A DNA stretch of 64,000 nt from a beta proteobacterium MWH-UniP1 (lineage in GTDB: Bacteria; Pseudomonadota; Gammaproteobacteria; Burkholderiales; Burkholderiaceae_A), in contig CP143625.1 in assembly GCA_036362785.1 (NCBI GenBank), positions 559,401 through 623,400 of the forward strand. Direction: 5' to 3'. Under the pieces are notes generated by a model. That model worked only from the letters and a program-made list of their open reading frames with translations. It made no database searches and was not told where the DNA came from. A program made the translations under genes and the position numbers. Positions 1 through 8,901 of the stretch are shown here, piece by piece. Numbering within the stretch: position 1 is the first letter of the stretch; the number at the start of each line of letters is the position of its first letter.

Positions 1-1
1 G

Positions 2-349
2 ATTACGCGGGCGAGTGTGCTGGATGTTCTGGCCCAAGACTATATCCGGACCGCAACTGCAAAGGGTATGAAAGAAAAGCAAGTCCTCTGGGGCCACGCG
101 CTTAAAAATGCGGCGGTGCCAATTGTCACGATTGTGGGTATTGGTATCGGCTTGTTGATCAGTGGTGCCGTGGTGACCGAGACGGTCTTTGCGATTCCGG
201 GTGTGGGCCGTCTTACGGTGGATGCGATCTTGCGTCGTGACTATCCCATCATTCAGGGCGTAATCCTGATCTTTTCTGCTGCCTATGTCCTGATCAATTT
301 ATTAATTGATCTCTCTTACATGATTTTCGATCCAAGAATTCGGTATTGA
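2..349 (+). CDS. Dipeptide-type ABC transporter permease, DppB-like (5' partial)
   Basis: Inner-membrane permease of a peptide/nickel-type ABC importer. The frame is open from the window edge, so only the C-terminal part (about 116 residues) is present. It holds an EAA-loop-like stretch (DYIRTATAKGM, then HALKNA) that in this family contacts the ATPases. After it come two hydrophobic membrane segments and the family's usual ending with a conserved FDPRIRY tail. A GTG at 17 is in frame but is only an internal codon. The next permease gene starts 1 nt after the stop. Family assignment is firm because all four downstream transporter partners follow in standard DppBCDF order; the substrate is unknown. 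Confidence 0.9.
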   Translation: MTRASVLDVLAQDYIRTATAKGMKEKQVLWGHALKNAAVPIVTIVGIGIGLLISGAVVTETVFAIPGVGRLTVDAILRRDYPIIQGVILIFSAAYVLINLLIDLSYMIFDPRIRY

Positions 350-350
350 T

Positions 351-1223
351 ATGTCCACAACTGGTTTGAGTTTGTGGTGGTCTGGGTTTCAGAAGCAGAC
401 CGCCACGCTGTATCGGCGACATCCATCGGCGTTAATTGGATCCATCGTCTTGATCTCTATGTGCCTGATGGCCTTCTTAGCCCCATACCTGGGGACGGTT
501 GATCCACAGGCGGTTGCGCCGATTAACCGCCTACAGTCCCCAAGCGCTGAGTTTTGGTTTGGCACCGATATGTTGGGCCGAGACGTCTATAGCCGGGTGG
601 TCTATGGTGCGCGCGTCTCGTTAACGGTTGGTATTGCGGTCGCCATTCTGAGCACAATTATTGGGTTGGCCATTGGATTGGTTACGGGCTTTTTGCGCTG
701 GGCAGATTCAGTGATCATGCGCATCATGGACGGATTGATGTCGATCCCATCAATTCTGTTGGCGATCGCCTTGATGGCCTTGACCAAGGCCAGTATTGAA
801 AACGTGATCATTGCGATTACGATTTCCGAGGTGCCACGGGTTGTGCGATTGGTGCGCAGTTTGGTGCTGTCTCTGCGTGAACAGCCCTATGTAGAAGCCG
901 CGACCGCATCCGGCACGCCGCTCATCAAAACACTGGTGAAGCACATTTTGCCCAACACGGTTGCACCGCTTCTGGTCCAGGCGACTTATGTCTGTGCGTC
1001 GGCCATGATCACGGAAGCGATTCTGTCGTTTATTGGTGCAGGAACACCACCGAATATTCCGAGCTGGGGCAACATCATGGCAGAGGCTCGCAGCATGTTC
1101 CAGATTGCAAGCTACTTGATCATTTTTCCCGCCATTTTCCTATCGCTTACGGTATTGGCCGTGAACTTTTTGGGCGACGGAATGCGCGATGCGCTTGATC
1201 CACGGCTTTCGCGGAGAATGTAA
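351..1223 (+). CDS. Dipeptide-type ABC transporter permease, DppC-like
   Basis: Second permease of the peptide-type importer, 290 residues, normal length for DppC/OppC. The N-terminus carries a cytoplasmic stretch and a first membrane helix (about residues 28-47), then the family motif FGTDMLGRDVYSRV (about 70-83). Several membrane spans follow, with the EAA-type loop YVEAATASGTPLIKT at about 180-195. It ends with DALDPRL, typical of the family. It starts 1 nt after the DppB-like stop and its stop is directly followed by the ATG of the first ATPase, so it is in one operon. Ligand specificity cannot be read from the permease. Confidence 0.93.
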   Translation: MSTTGLSLWWSGFQKQTATLYRRHPSALIGSIVLISMCLMAFLAPYLGTVDPQAVAPINRLQSPSAEFWFGTDMLGRDVYSRVVYGARVSLTVGIAVAILSTIIGLAIGLVTGFLRWADSVIMRIMDGLMSIPSILLAIALMALTKASIENVIIAITISEVPRVVRLVRSLVLSLREQPYVEAATASGTPLIKTLVKHILPNTVAPLLVQATYVCASAMITEAILSFIGAGTPPNIPSWGNIMAEARSMFQIASYLIIFPAIFLSLTVLAVNFLGDGMRDALDPRLSRRM

Positions 1224-2237
1224 ATGGCAGCTCAATTAAATAAATCAGTGCCCGTTCTCGAAGTTCGGGATTTAAAAACTTATTTTCATACCCGAGACGG
1301 CGTCGTACGTGCCGTCGACGGCGTATCGTTTAAGGTTAATGCGGGCGAGACCCTGGCTGTGGTCGGAGAGTCCGGCTGTGGCAAGAGCGTGACATCGCTT
1401 TCAATCCTGCGCCTGATCGCATCGCCACCAGGTCGAAACGAAGGTGGTGAGATTCTTTTTCAGGGTGAAGATCTGCTCAAGGCCAGCGAGGCACGGATGC
1501 GTGACATCCGTGGCAACAAGATCTCCATGATCTTTCAAGAGCCGATGACTTCGCTGAATCCCGTGCTCACTATTGGCAAACAGATTTCGGAAGTGTTGGT
1601 CTTGCACCAGAACATGACCGAAGCTCAGGCCAAGGCCAAGGCCGTCGACTTGTTAAAGCTCGTTAAGATCCCCGAGGCCGAAAACAGAGTGAATCAATAC
1701 CCCCACCAACTCTCGGGCGGCATGCGGCAGCGGGTCATGATTGCCATGGCGTTGGCCTGTGACCCAACGGTGCTGATTGCGGACGAGCCAACGACCGCAT
1801 TGGACGTAACGATTCAGGCTCAGATTCTGAACCTGATGCGGGAGCTGCGCGATCGCACTGGCGCATCCATTGTTTTGATCACGCATGATCTTGGGGTTGT
1901 CGCCGAGATGGCTCAGCGGGTGGTGGTGATGTATGCCGGCAAAAAAGTCGAAGAGGCCGACGTGAAAGAACTTTTTGCCTCGCCCCTGCACCCTTACACC
2001 CGTGGTCTGATGAATTCCATGCCCAAGCTTGACGAAGAAGAATCCAAACGCCTGGAAGAGATTCCTGGCATGGTGCCATCACTTCGTGAGCCAATTGTGG
2101 GCTGTGCTTTTGCGCCCCGGTGTTCCCACGCGACTGAGAAGTGTCGCAAAGAGACGCCAGTCTTGGAACAAAAAAAATCAGACCACCTTGCTGCCTGTTG
2201 GCATTCTGAAAAATTTCTGTCTGGAGTTCATGCATGA
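1224..2237 (+). CDS. ABC transporter ATP-binding protein, DppD-like
   Basis: First nucleotide-binding subunit of the importer, 337 residues. Walker A GESGCGKS lies at residues 48-55, the ABC signature LSGGMRQRV near 166, Walker [13 protein letters not shown] near 183, and the switch histidine in LITHDLG near 217. The C-terminal part has the oligopeptide-transporter cysteine region (CAFAPRCSH...CR) seen in DppD/OppD, some of which bind an Fe-S cluster. The ATG follows the DppC-like stop with no gap, and the next gene overlaps its end by 4 nt (ATGA), so translation is coupled. Substrate is inferred only from neighbours: peptides or amides. Confidence 0.94.
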   Translation: MAAQLNKSVPVLEVRDLKTYFHTRDGVVRAVDGVSFKVNAGETLAVVGESGCGKSVTSLSILRLIASPPGRNEGGEILFQGEDLLKASEARMRDIRGNKISMIFQEPMTSLNPVLTIGKQISEVLVLHQNMTEAQAKAKAVDLLKLVKIPEAENRVNQYPHQLSGGMRQRVMIAMALACDPTVLIADEPTTALDVTIQAQILNLMRELRDRTGASIVLITHDLGVVAEMAQRVVVMYAGKKVEEADVKELFASPLHPYTRGLMNSMPKLDEEESKRLEEIPGMVPSLREPIVGCAFAPRCSHATEKCRKETPVLEQKKSDHLAACWHSEKFLSGVHA

Positions 2238-3217
2238 GCCAGCCTCAGCCTTTGCTGGAAGTTAAAGATTTAAAGAAGCACTATCCGATTCGCAAGGGGC
2301 TTTTTGGCCGTGTGTCGGGTCAGGTCCATGCGGTGGATGGGGTGTCGTTCACGATTGGCGAGGGCGAGACCCTTGGTCTGGTGGGGGAGAGTGGCTGTGG
2401 CAAGTCAACGGTGGGTCGAACTGTTCTCAAGCTGATTGATCCCACATCGGGCGAGATTAGCTGGCGCGGTCGACGCATTGATGGGTTAAGTCGGGCCAAT
2501 ATGCGGCCATTTCGCCAAGAGATTCAGGCGGTTTTTCAAGACCCCTACTCATCGCTCAACCCCCGCATGCGGGCAATCGATATTGTGTCTGAGCCGCTGA
2601 TCAACTTTGAGAAGTTCTCAAAATCGGCAGGCAGGGACCAGGTCGCCTATTTGTTTGAGAAGGTCGGCCTTCGCCCCGATCAGATGATTCGTTTCCCGCA
2701 CGAGTTTTCTGGCGGTCAGCGTCAGCGTCTGGGCATTGCACGTGCGCTCTCGGTGAAGCCTCGGCTGATCATGTGTGACGAGCCCGTCTCAGCACTGGAT
2801 GTATCCGTGCAGGCCCAGGTGATTAACCTGCTGATTGATTTGCAAAAAGAGTTCGGCCTGTCCTATCTGTTTGTGGCGCATGACTTGGCAGTGGTCCGGC
2901 ATATCAGTCACCGTGTGGCGGTGATGTATCTGGGTCGAATTGTGGAGTTAGCCGAAACGCGCACCTTGTTTGATAGCCCTAAGCATCCCTACACGGAAGC
3001 TTTGCTGTCAGCGGTACCCATTCCAGATCCAACACTTAAGCGTAAACAGATCGTGTTGCAGGGGGATGTGCCAAGCCCGATCAATCGACCATCGGGTTGT
3101 CATTTCCACACCCGCTGCCCTTATGCCCAGGAGCGTTGCCGCAACGAGGAGCCGGTCACGCGCGAGCTGTCACCTGGCCATATCGTGGCCTGTCACTTTC
3201 CAGTTAACGCCAAATAA
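2234..3217 (+). CDS. ABC transporter ATP-binding protein, DppF-like
   Basis: Second nucleotide-binding subunit, 327 residues. Walker [10 protein letters not shown] is at 51-59, signature [10 protein letters not shown] near 157, Walker [13 protein letters not shown] near 177, H-loop VAHDLAVV near 213. The C-terminal extension [14 protein letters not shown] matches the DppF/OppF cysteine cluster. It overlaps the preceding ATPase gene by 4 nt. With the two permeases this gives a full translocation machine, but no family-5 periplasmic binding protein is visible in the window. That gene is expected upstream of position 1. Confidence 0.94.
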   Translation: MSQPQPLLEVKDLKKHYPIRKGLFGRVSGQVHAVDGVSFTIGEGETLGLVGESGCGKSTVGRTVLKLIDPTSGEISWRGRRIDGLSRANMRPFRQEIQAVFQDPYSSLNPRMRAIDIVSEPLINFEKFSKSAGRDQVAYLFEKVGLRPDQMIRFPHEFSGGQRQRLGIARALSVKPRLIMCDEPVSALDVSVQAQVINLLIDLQKEFGLSYLFVAHDLAVVRHISHRVAVMYLGRIVELAETRTLFDSPKHPYTEALLSAVPIPDPTLKRKQIVLQGDVPSPINRPSGCHFHTRCPYAQERCRNEEPVTRELSPGHIVACHFPVNAK

Positions 3218-3231
3218 CCGTCGGGGGTCCT

Positions 3232-4359
3232 ATGGCTGCATTGACGAATCCGGTCTCGTTAACACAAGACTTATTGCGGTTTAACACCATCAATCCCCCT
3301 GGCCAAGAGGCAGCCTGTGCCCGTTATCTTGGCGATGCGTTAAGCAAGGTCGGGTTTTGCTGCAAGTACAAAGAGCTCGCCCCGAATCGACTCAGCCTGG
3401 TGGCCACCATCGGTGGCCAGGAGGGTCGTCTGCCACTTGGGTTCACTGGCCATATTGACACGGTTCCCTTGGGTGGCGCTACCTGGACGAAAGACGCTTT
3501 TGGTGAATCACTTGAAGGCGGAAAGCTCTTTGGTCGTGGTTCCTCGGATATGAAGAGTGGTGTTGGTGCCTTTGTCGCAGCGGCTATCGCCAGTGCCGAT
3601 GAACTGCGCGACTCTGCAGGGGTAACTATGGTGATCACGGCAGATGAAGAATGTGGCTGTGGCGGTGCTAAGCAGTTGGTAGAAGACGGAACGCTTCTTG
3701 GAAACGTTGGCGCATTGATTGTGGGCGAACCAACCAACAACTATCCGTTGGTGGGCCACAAGGGCGCACTCTGGTTAGAGGCGGTCGCCAAAGGGGTGAC
3801 GGCCCACGGCTCAATGCCTGAGCGCGGCGTGAACGCCGTCTACAAAGCGGCCAAAGCGGTGATGGCTTTGGAAAATTTCCATTTCCCAGATTGCAAGCAT
3901 CGGCTGATGGGATCGCCAACATTAAACGTGGGTAATTTCTTTGGTGGCATGAATATCAATTCGGTGCCGGATTCTGCCCGTATTGGCATTGATATTCGTA
4001 CGGTTGCGGGCATGAACCATGCGGATGTGAAAGCCCGAGTGCAAGAAACAATTGGACCAGACTTAGAGCTCAATACCCTGGTTGATGTCGGCCCGGTCTT
4101 CACCGAGCCAGACAACGACTGGGTTCAGCAGGTCTTTGGCGTCATGGAAAAGCAGCTTGGCGAACCGCCACAGGCCAAAACCGTGTCGTATTTTACAGAC
4201 GCCGCTATTTTGCATCAGGCCTATGTCAATACCCCCACGGTTGTGCTTGGTCCCGGTGAGGCCCAGATGGCCCATCAGACCGACGAATACTGCCTGGTCG
4301 ATCGCTTGGAGCAGGGCTTTGACGGCTATCGTGATCTGATCCGTGCTTGGATTAAATAA
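3232..4359 (+). CDS. M20 family metallopeptidase (ArgE/DapE/CPG2-like)
   Basis: Zinc-dependent amidohydrolase of the ArgE/DapE/carboxypeptidase G2 superfamily, 375 residues. Metal ligands are visible in order: GHIDTVP with His74 and Asp76, GRGSSDMKSG with Asp106 (bridging ligand), and ITADEECG with Glu139-Glu140 (catalytic base and ligand). A dimerisation domain follows (about 170-290), then a last conserved His near HQTDEY. The gene starts 14 nt after the importer operon, so it probably hydrolyses the imported compound by cleaving an N-acyl, N-succinyl or peptide bond. ArgE or DapE identity cannot be claimed: neighbours are catabolic, not arginine or lysine biosynthetic. Confidence 0.88.
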   Translation: MAALTNPVSLTQDLLRFNTINPPGQEAACARYLGDALSKVGFCCKYKELAPNRLSLVATIGGQEGRLPLGFTGHIDTVPLGGATWTKDAFGESLEGGKLFGRGSSDMKSGVGAFVAAAIASADELRDSAGVTMVITADEECGCGGAKQLVEDGTLLGNVGALIVGEPTNNYPLVGHKGALWLEAVAKGVTAHGSMPERGVNAVYKAAKAVMALENFHFPDCKHRLMGSPTLNVGNFFGGMNINSVPDSARIGIDIRTVAGMNHADVKARVQETIGPDLELNTLVDVGPVFTEPDNDWVQQVFGVMEKQLGEPPQAKTVSYFTDAAILHQAYVNTPTVVLGPGEAQMAHQTDEYCLVDRLEQGFDGYRDLIRAWIK

Positions 4360-4370
4360 AGAAATAAATC

Positions 4371-5657
4371 ATGAGTAATCTGATTCGAGTATCCGCAACA
4401 CAGGCCGCAACGGAAATAGCTCAACAGCGCCTGAAACCCTCAGCATTAGTGGCTGCTTATCTTGAGCGAATTGATGCGCGTGAGCCGCAAGTTGGTGCCT
4501 TTGATCACGTGGCACGTGACACAGCGATGGCCTTGGCAAAGCAATTTGATCAGCAAGCGCCGAGCGGACTGCTCTTTGGTATTCCGATTGGTGTGAAGAA
4601 TCTAATCGACACCAAAGATATGGTGACGACCTATGGCTCGCCGATTTACCAGAACCATCGTCCTGCAGTAGATGCGGCCTGTGTGGTGCAGTCGAAAAAA
4701 CAGGGTGCAATCGTCTTGGGTAAAACCGTGACCACTGAATTTGCGGTCTTCAATCCCGGTAAGACCGCAAACCCCCACAATCTCGACCATACGCCCGGCG
4801 GGTCATCGAGCGGATCGGCTGCGGCAGTGGCCGATCGTATGTTGCCCCTGGCTTTTGGCACCCAGACCGCGGCATCGATTTATCGGCCGGCATCGTTTTG
4901 TGGTGTGGTGGGCTACAAGCCAAGCTTTGGCACGATTGTCCGTGCAGGCGCAAAGCCACTTGCAGACTCACTCGACACCATCGGTACGCTTGCGAATTCA
5001 GTACAAGACGCCGCTTTATTTGCTGCAGCGGCTGGCGCCCGTCACGACTTGGTGCTTAAAAGTGGTGTGACCAAGAGTACGCCACGTATTGGTGTATGCC
5101 GAACCTATGAATGGGCTTTTGCGCAACCTGAGACGCAGCAGACGCTCGAAGCCTGCGCACATCAGTTAAGTGGTTCGGGTGCGAAGGTGGTGAAGTTTGA
5201 GCTTCCCAAGCCATTTCAGGGCTTGGTGGCCGCCCAGATCGATATCATGACCAAAGAGTCTGCCATGGCGTTGAGCGCTGAATATGAGTACAGTCGTTCC
5301 ATGCTGTCGACCAAACTGATCGAAGTGATTGAGCAGGGCCTGCGTGTGACCGATGCTCGATTGTTGGAGGCTTATGCGATCGTGGATCAATGCCGCCGTT
5401 TACTTAACGACATTTACAAAGATTTTGACGCGCTGTTGGCGCCTGCCGCCCGGGGCGAAGCGCCGGAAGGCTTGGCTGCAACTGGTGATCCAATTTTCAG
5501 CCGTATGTGGACGGCTTTAGGCAATCCTGGCGTGGTGTTGCCCTGGGGTAAAGGGCCCAATGGCCTGCCAGTGGGCGTGTTGTTGGCCGGCCGTTATCAG
5601 GCAGACTACGCATTATTGGAAGTGGCCCGTTGGGCCGAGCAACAACGGGGAGACTAA
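4371..5657 (+). CDS. Amidase (amidase signature family)
   Basis: Amidase-signature hydrolase, 428 residues, on the short side for this family. The Ser-cisSer-Lys triad can be placed: Lys76 in GIPIGVKNLID, the glycine/serine-rich motif GGSSSGSAAAV at 143-153, and the nucleophile region GTQTAASIYRPASF with Ser169. The usual GTDTGGSIRIPA is altered here to GTQTAASIYRPA, but the serine is kept. It probably releases ammonia or an amine from a carboxamide in the cytoplasm. It starts 11 nt after the M20 gene and is followed by the carbamoylase-type gene, so it belongs to the same catabolic operon. GatA is excluded by context and by absence of gatB/gatC. Confidence 0.88.
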   Translation: MSNLIRVSATQAATEIAQQRLKPSALVAAYLERIDAREPQVGAFDHVARDTAMALAKQFDQQAPSGLLFGIPIGVKNLIDTKDMVTTYGSPIYQNHRPAVDAACVVQSKKQGAIVLGKTVTTEFAVFNPGKTANPHNLDHTPGGSSSGSAAAVADRMLPLAFGTQTAASIYRPASFCGVVGYKPSFGTIVRAGAKPLADSLDTIGTLANSVQDAALFAAAAGARHDLVLKSGVTKSTPRIGVCRTYEWAFAQPETQQTLEACAHQLSGSGAKVVKFELPKPFQGLVAAQIDIMTKESAMALSAEYEYSRSMLSTKLIEVIEQGLRVTDARLLEAYAIVDQCRRLLNDIYKDFDALLAPAARGEAPEGLAATGDPIFSRMWTALGNPGVVLPWGKGPNGLPVGVLLAGRYQADYALLEVARWAEQQRGD

Positions 5658-5659
5658 TC

Positions 5660-6910
5660 ATGCTGGCACCGGTGAATCCCAAAATTAATGCTGATCGGCT
5701 TTGGAAAAGCCTGATGGACCTGGCCAAGATTGGCGCCACCGAAAAAGGGGGTGTCCGTCGATTGGCCTTGACCGCATTAGATGGTCAAGGCCGTGATCTG
5801 GTGGTGTCTTGGTTTAAAGAAGCCGGTATGTCAGTCCGCGTGGATCGCGTCGGCAATATTTTTGCCCGGCGTGCTGGCAAAAAAGACCTGCTACCCGTAG
5901 CAACCGGTAGCCATATTGATACCCAGCCATCAGGCGGCAAATTTGATGGCAACTATGGCGTATTGGCGGGCCTGGAAGTCGTGCGCACACTCAATGATCT
6001 TGGCATTGAAACCGATGCACCGATCGAAGTCTGCGTCTGGACCAATGAAGAGGGTTCTCGCTTCACGCCCGTGATGATGGGTTCTGGCGTCTGGGCGGGC
6101 GTTTTTTCTGCGGAGCATGTTCTTGCGCAAAAAGACATCGATGGCAAGCTGGTGGAAGACGAACTCAAGGCTATTGGCTATATGGGCCCAGAAGTGCTTG
6201 GCCCCGGTGGCAAGCAGCCCGGGTTCAAGGCCTATTTCGAATCGCACATCGAGCAAGGCCCTGTATTAGAAGACGCCAAGCTGCCGATTGGTGTGGTGAC
6301 TGGCGCGCTGGGTCAGCGTTGGTTTGATGTGGTGGTGACCGGCATGGAAGCCCACGCGGGGCCTACGCCTATGAATCTTCGCAAAGACGCACTCTTAGCG
6401 GCGTCGATACTGGTTCAAGAGGTGAATCGAATTGCGCTTTCAGAGTCGCCTTATGGCCGAGGCACGGTGGGCTCTATGCGGGTGAGCCCAAATTCGCGAA
6501 ATGTGATTCCAGGTCAGGTTGTTTTCTCGGTTGATTTTCGCCACCCCGATAATAATGGATTGGATCGTATGCATGCGCTCCTACAGCAGGCCTGCGATCG
6601 GGTCAAAGCAGCATGCGCCGTTGAGATCAGTCTCACCATCGTCTCGGAGTTTGCGGCAAGTGCCTTTGATGCGGGTTGTGTTGCCGCAGTTCGCAAGGCT
6701 GCTGATCAGCATGGCTTGTCTTCCATGGAAATCGTCAGCGGTGCGGCCCATGATGCGGTGTATGTCTCGCGGGTCTGCCCAACCGGCATGATCTTTATTC
6801 CGTGCAAAGACGGCATTAGTCACAACGAGATTGAAGATGCCTTGCCCGAGCATGTGGAAGCGGGCTGCAATGTGCTGCTTGGTGCAATGCTGAAGATGGC
6901 CAATGCTTGA
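5660..6910 (+). CDS. Zn-dependent hydrolase, N-carbamoyl-L-amino acid hydrolase / allantoate amidohydrolase family
   Basis: M20 hydantoinase/carbamoylase subfamily enzyme, 416 residues. The ATG at 5660 is preferred because GGGGAGA precedes it by a few bases; an upstream in-frame codon at 5630 lies inside the amidase gene. Family hallmarks are TGSHIDTQPSGGKFDGNYG (His85, Asp96) and WTNEEGSRF (Glu130-Glu131), then GALGQRWF and EAHAGPTPM in the lid/dimer region, and SHNEIE near the C-terminus. Members remove ureido or imino groups from N-carbamoyl amino acids, allantoate or ureidoglycine. It overlaps the following M81 gene by 1 nt. The exact substrate is open. Confidence 0.87.
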   Translation: MLAPVNPKINADRLWKSLMDLAKIGATEKGGVRRLALTALDGQGRDLVVSWFKEAGMSVRVDRVGNIFARRAGKKDLLPVATGSHIDTQPSGGKFDGNYGVLAGLEVVRTLNDLGIETDAPIEVCVWTNEEGSRFTPVMMGSGVWAGVFSAEHVLAQKDIDGKLVEDELKAIGYMGPEVLGPGGKQPGFKAYFESHIEQGPVLEDAKLPIGVVTGALGQRWFDVVVTGMEAHAGPTPMNLRKDALLAASILVQEVNRIALSESPYGRGTVGSMRVSPNSRNVIPGQVVFSVDFRHPDNNGLDRMHALLQQACDRVKAACAVEISLTIVSEFAASAFDAGCVAAVRKAADQHGLSSMEIVSGAAHDAVYVSRVCPTGMIFIPCKDGISHNEIEDALPEHVEAGCNVLLGAMLKMANA

Positions 6911-8385
6911 TGAAGGTACTGGTCGCCCGACTTAATCACGAGACCAACACCTTTTCCCCGGTAATCACCGATCGGGAGAGCTTTGAGCCAAAGCTTGGCC
7001 GTGCGGCTAGAGAAGAGCAGGTGGTTGGCAATACCGCGATGACTGCTTTTCTTCGGTATGCCGAGTCGCTGCCGAATGTACGCGTAGTGACCCCTTTATC
7101 GGCGATGGCCAATCCGAGTGGGTCAGTGCTGGTGGACGCTTATGAGTGGCTTTGTGATCAGATCCTGAGCGAGGCTAGCGATACGGATCTTTTCTTGCTG
7201 GATCTGCACGGCGCCATGGTGGTTGAGGGTGGTCGTGATGGCGAAGGCGAATTATTGGCTCGAATTCGGCAGGCGGCACCACAGGCAAAGATCTATGTGG
7301 CCCTGGACCTGCACGCCAATGTGACCCAGCTCATGGTTGACAATGTAGACGCCATGTTAAGTTTTAAGACGTATCCCCATGTGGATATGCAAGAGACTGG
7401 TGCACATCTGGTACGAATAGCGGAAAGCGATCTTAACGGCAAGACACGTTCCATCACCGCATGGCGCCAATTGCCATTGCTATCGCACACGCTGCACAGC
7501 AATACCCAAGAGGGTGCCATGCAGCGGGCGGTCGAGGCTGCCAAACGTGCCGAGCAGACACCGGGAGTTCTTGCGGTGTCGATTCTGGCTGGCTTTTCGT
7601 TGGCGGACTTTGCCGATGCTGGCGTGTCGGTCGTGGTGGTGGCGGATGGTGATGCGGCCTTGGCCCAGCAGGTGGCCAATGAGATTGGCGATCAGATCTG
7701 GTCGGATCGCGAGGGCTTTGTCTATCGGAGTGCAGCGCTAAAGGATTCTCTTCAGGAAGCCAAGCAGTTGTCTGAGGGTTCTGCAGGCAAACCCATTTTG
7801 CTCTTGGATCATAGCGATAACGTCATGTCGGGCGGCACCTGTGACACGCTAGATGTTTTGTCCGCCGCTCTGCGTGCGGGTCTTGAATCGATCACGGTTG
7901 GCCCCGTCTGTGATCCAGCTGCAGTAGCCCAGGCGATTTCAGCTGGCCTGGGCGCAGAACTTGAATTGGCGCTGGGCAATCGCTTCCCGCGCCCCATCCC
8001 TGAATTGAGTCCTAGCCCATTAATGCTTCGTGGCCGGGTAGTTCATATTAGTGACGGCACTTTTAAGGTTCGCGGCCCAATCTACACGGGTGCGACATTT
8101 TGCATGGGCCGCTCAGTTGCGTTTGATATTGGTACAGCCATCATTGTCGTGACCGAGAAGCGGATGGAGCCACTGGATATTGGGATCTTTGAGTGTGTCG
8201 GTATCGACTGCACCCAATATCGGTACATCTTGCTAAAGTCCAGAATGTACTGCCGGCCGGTCTTCGGTCCACTTTGTGCCGCCATGGTGGAATGTGATTC
8301 CGATATCGGAGGCCCCACCTCTTCGGATTACAGATTCTTCCGGTTCGAAAAATTGCGGCAGCCGATTTTTCCGCTAAATCACTGA
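6910..8385 (+). CDS. M81 family metallopeptidase (MlrC-like)
   Basis: Protein of the M81 family, named for MlrC, which degrades linearised microcystin in sphingomonads. It is 491 residues long, the usual size for the family. The N-terminal motif LNHETNTFSP (residues 8-17) and DLHGAMV (about 97-103) are family signatures with likely metal ligands, and DLHANVT and the C-terminal half are also present. The ATG at 6910 overlaps the preceding TGA (ATGA), and is preferred over a TTG 3 nt upstream. As the last gene of the importer/hydrolase operon it probably opens or shortens the imported peptide-like substrate. Most family members are uncharacterised, so substrate is not assigned. Confidence 0.86.
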   Translation: MKVLVARLNHETNTFSPVITDRESFEPKLGRAAREEQVVGNTAMTAFLRYAESLPNVRVVTPLSAMANPSGSVLVDAYEWLCDQILSEASDTDLFLLDLHGAMVVEGGRDGEGELLARIRQAAPQAKIYVALDLHANVTQLMVDNVDAMLSFKTYPHVDMQETGAHLVRIAESDLNGKTRSITAWRQLPLLSHTLHSNTQEGAMQRAVEAAKRAEQTPGVLAVSILAGFSLADFADAGVSVVVVADGDAALAQQVANEIGDQIWSDREGFVYRSAALKDSLQEAKQLSEGSAGKPILLLDHSDNVMSGGTCDTLDVLSAALRAGLESITVGPVCDPAAVAQAISAGLGAELELALGNRFPRPIPELSPSPLMLRGRVVHISDGTFKVRGPIYTGATFCMGRSVAFDIGTAIIVVTEKRMEPLDIGIFECVGIDCTQYRYILLKSRMYCRPVFGPLCAAMVECDSDIGGPTSSDYRFFRFEKLRQPIFPLNH

Positions 8386-8408
8386 TTGCTGCAGCTTTTA
8401 CAATCTTG

Positions 8409-8429
8409 TGGCCGCTTTTGTCGCGGCCA
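8409..8429 (+). terminator. Possible terminator hairpin after the hydrolase operon
   Basis: A 7-bp inverted repeat TGGCCGC / GCGGCCA around a 7-nt loop lies 24 nt after the M81 stop. There is no U-tract, so intrinsic termination is only plausible. Confidence 0.4.
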
Positions 8430-8465
8430 GAGCCGAAGTAAACTCTGGGTTTTAATTGGCTAAAC

Positions 8466-8846
8466 ATGCTTTATTTCTGGCTCTACAAAATTCACATCAC
8501 CAGCGTGATTCTCAGCGTGTCTCTCTTTGTCGCGCGTGGATTAGGCGTGCAACTAAAGCAAGCATGGCCTATGCAGGCCATGTGGCGGCGTTTAAGTGTT
8601 CTGATTGATGTGGTGTTGCTAAGTGCAGGTAGCGGCCTGTGGTGGGCGGTCTCGCACAACCCGCTGAATGAGCCGTGGCTCGCGTTAAAGCTGTTCTTGG
8701 TGGTGGTGTATATCGTGCTGGGCTCTTTCGCTTTGAAGCGGGCAAAAACACTAAATCAAAAGCGAATCTTTTTTGCCATGGCCTTAATCACGATTTTCTG
8801 GGTTGCGGCAATCGCACTCAGCCGCGATCCACTATTCGGACTCTAA
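8466..8846 (+). CDS. SirB family integral membrane protein
   Basis: Small membrane protein of 126 residues with four hydrophobic segments (about 8-28, 44-63, 70-90, 98-116). Its pattern, starting MLYFWLYKIHITSVILSVSLF with conserved lysine, histidine and a central tryptophan pair, matches the SirB/YchQ family named from Salmonella. Molecular function is not established. The gene stands alone between the hydrolase operon and a convergent DadA-like gene. It is probably transcribed from its own promoter in the 80-nt gap before it. Confidence 0.8.
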   Translation: MLYFWLYKIHITSVILSVSLFVARGLGVQLKQAWPMQAMWRRLSVLIDVVLLSAGSGLWWAVSHNPLNEPWLALKLFLVVVYIVLGSFALKRAKTLNQKRIFFAMALITIFWVAAIALSRDPLFGL

Positions 8847-8857
8847 GTCACGTCAGT

Positions 8858-8885
8858 GCTGAAAACCCAGAAAAGGGTTTTCAGC
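8858..8885. terminator. Hairpin between convergent genes
   Basis: An 11-bp perfect inverted repeat, GCTGAAAACCC / GGGTTTTCAGC with a 6-nt loop, fills the 55-nt gap between the SirB-like gene and the convergent DadA-like gene. The position suits a shared terminator, but neither side has a long U-tract. Confidence 0.55.
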
Positions 8886-8901
8886 GCGTTGACATCAGCT
8901 T

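Noticed and set aside
3232-4359. Calling the M20 gene argE or dapE
   Set aside because: Motifs are shared by the whole superfamily, and the operon context is catabolic import rather than biosynthesis.
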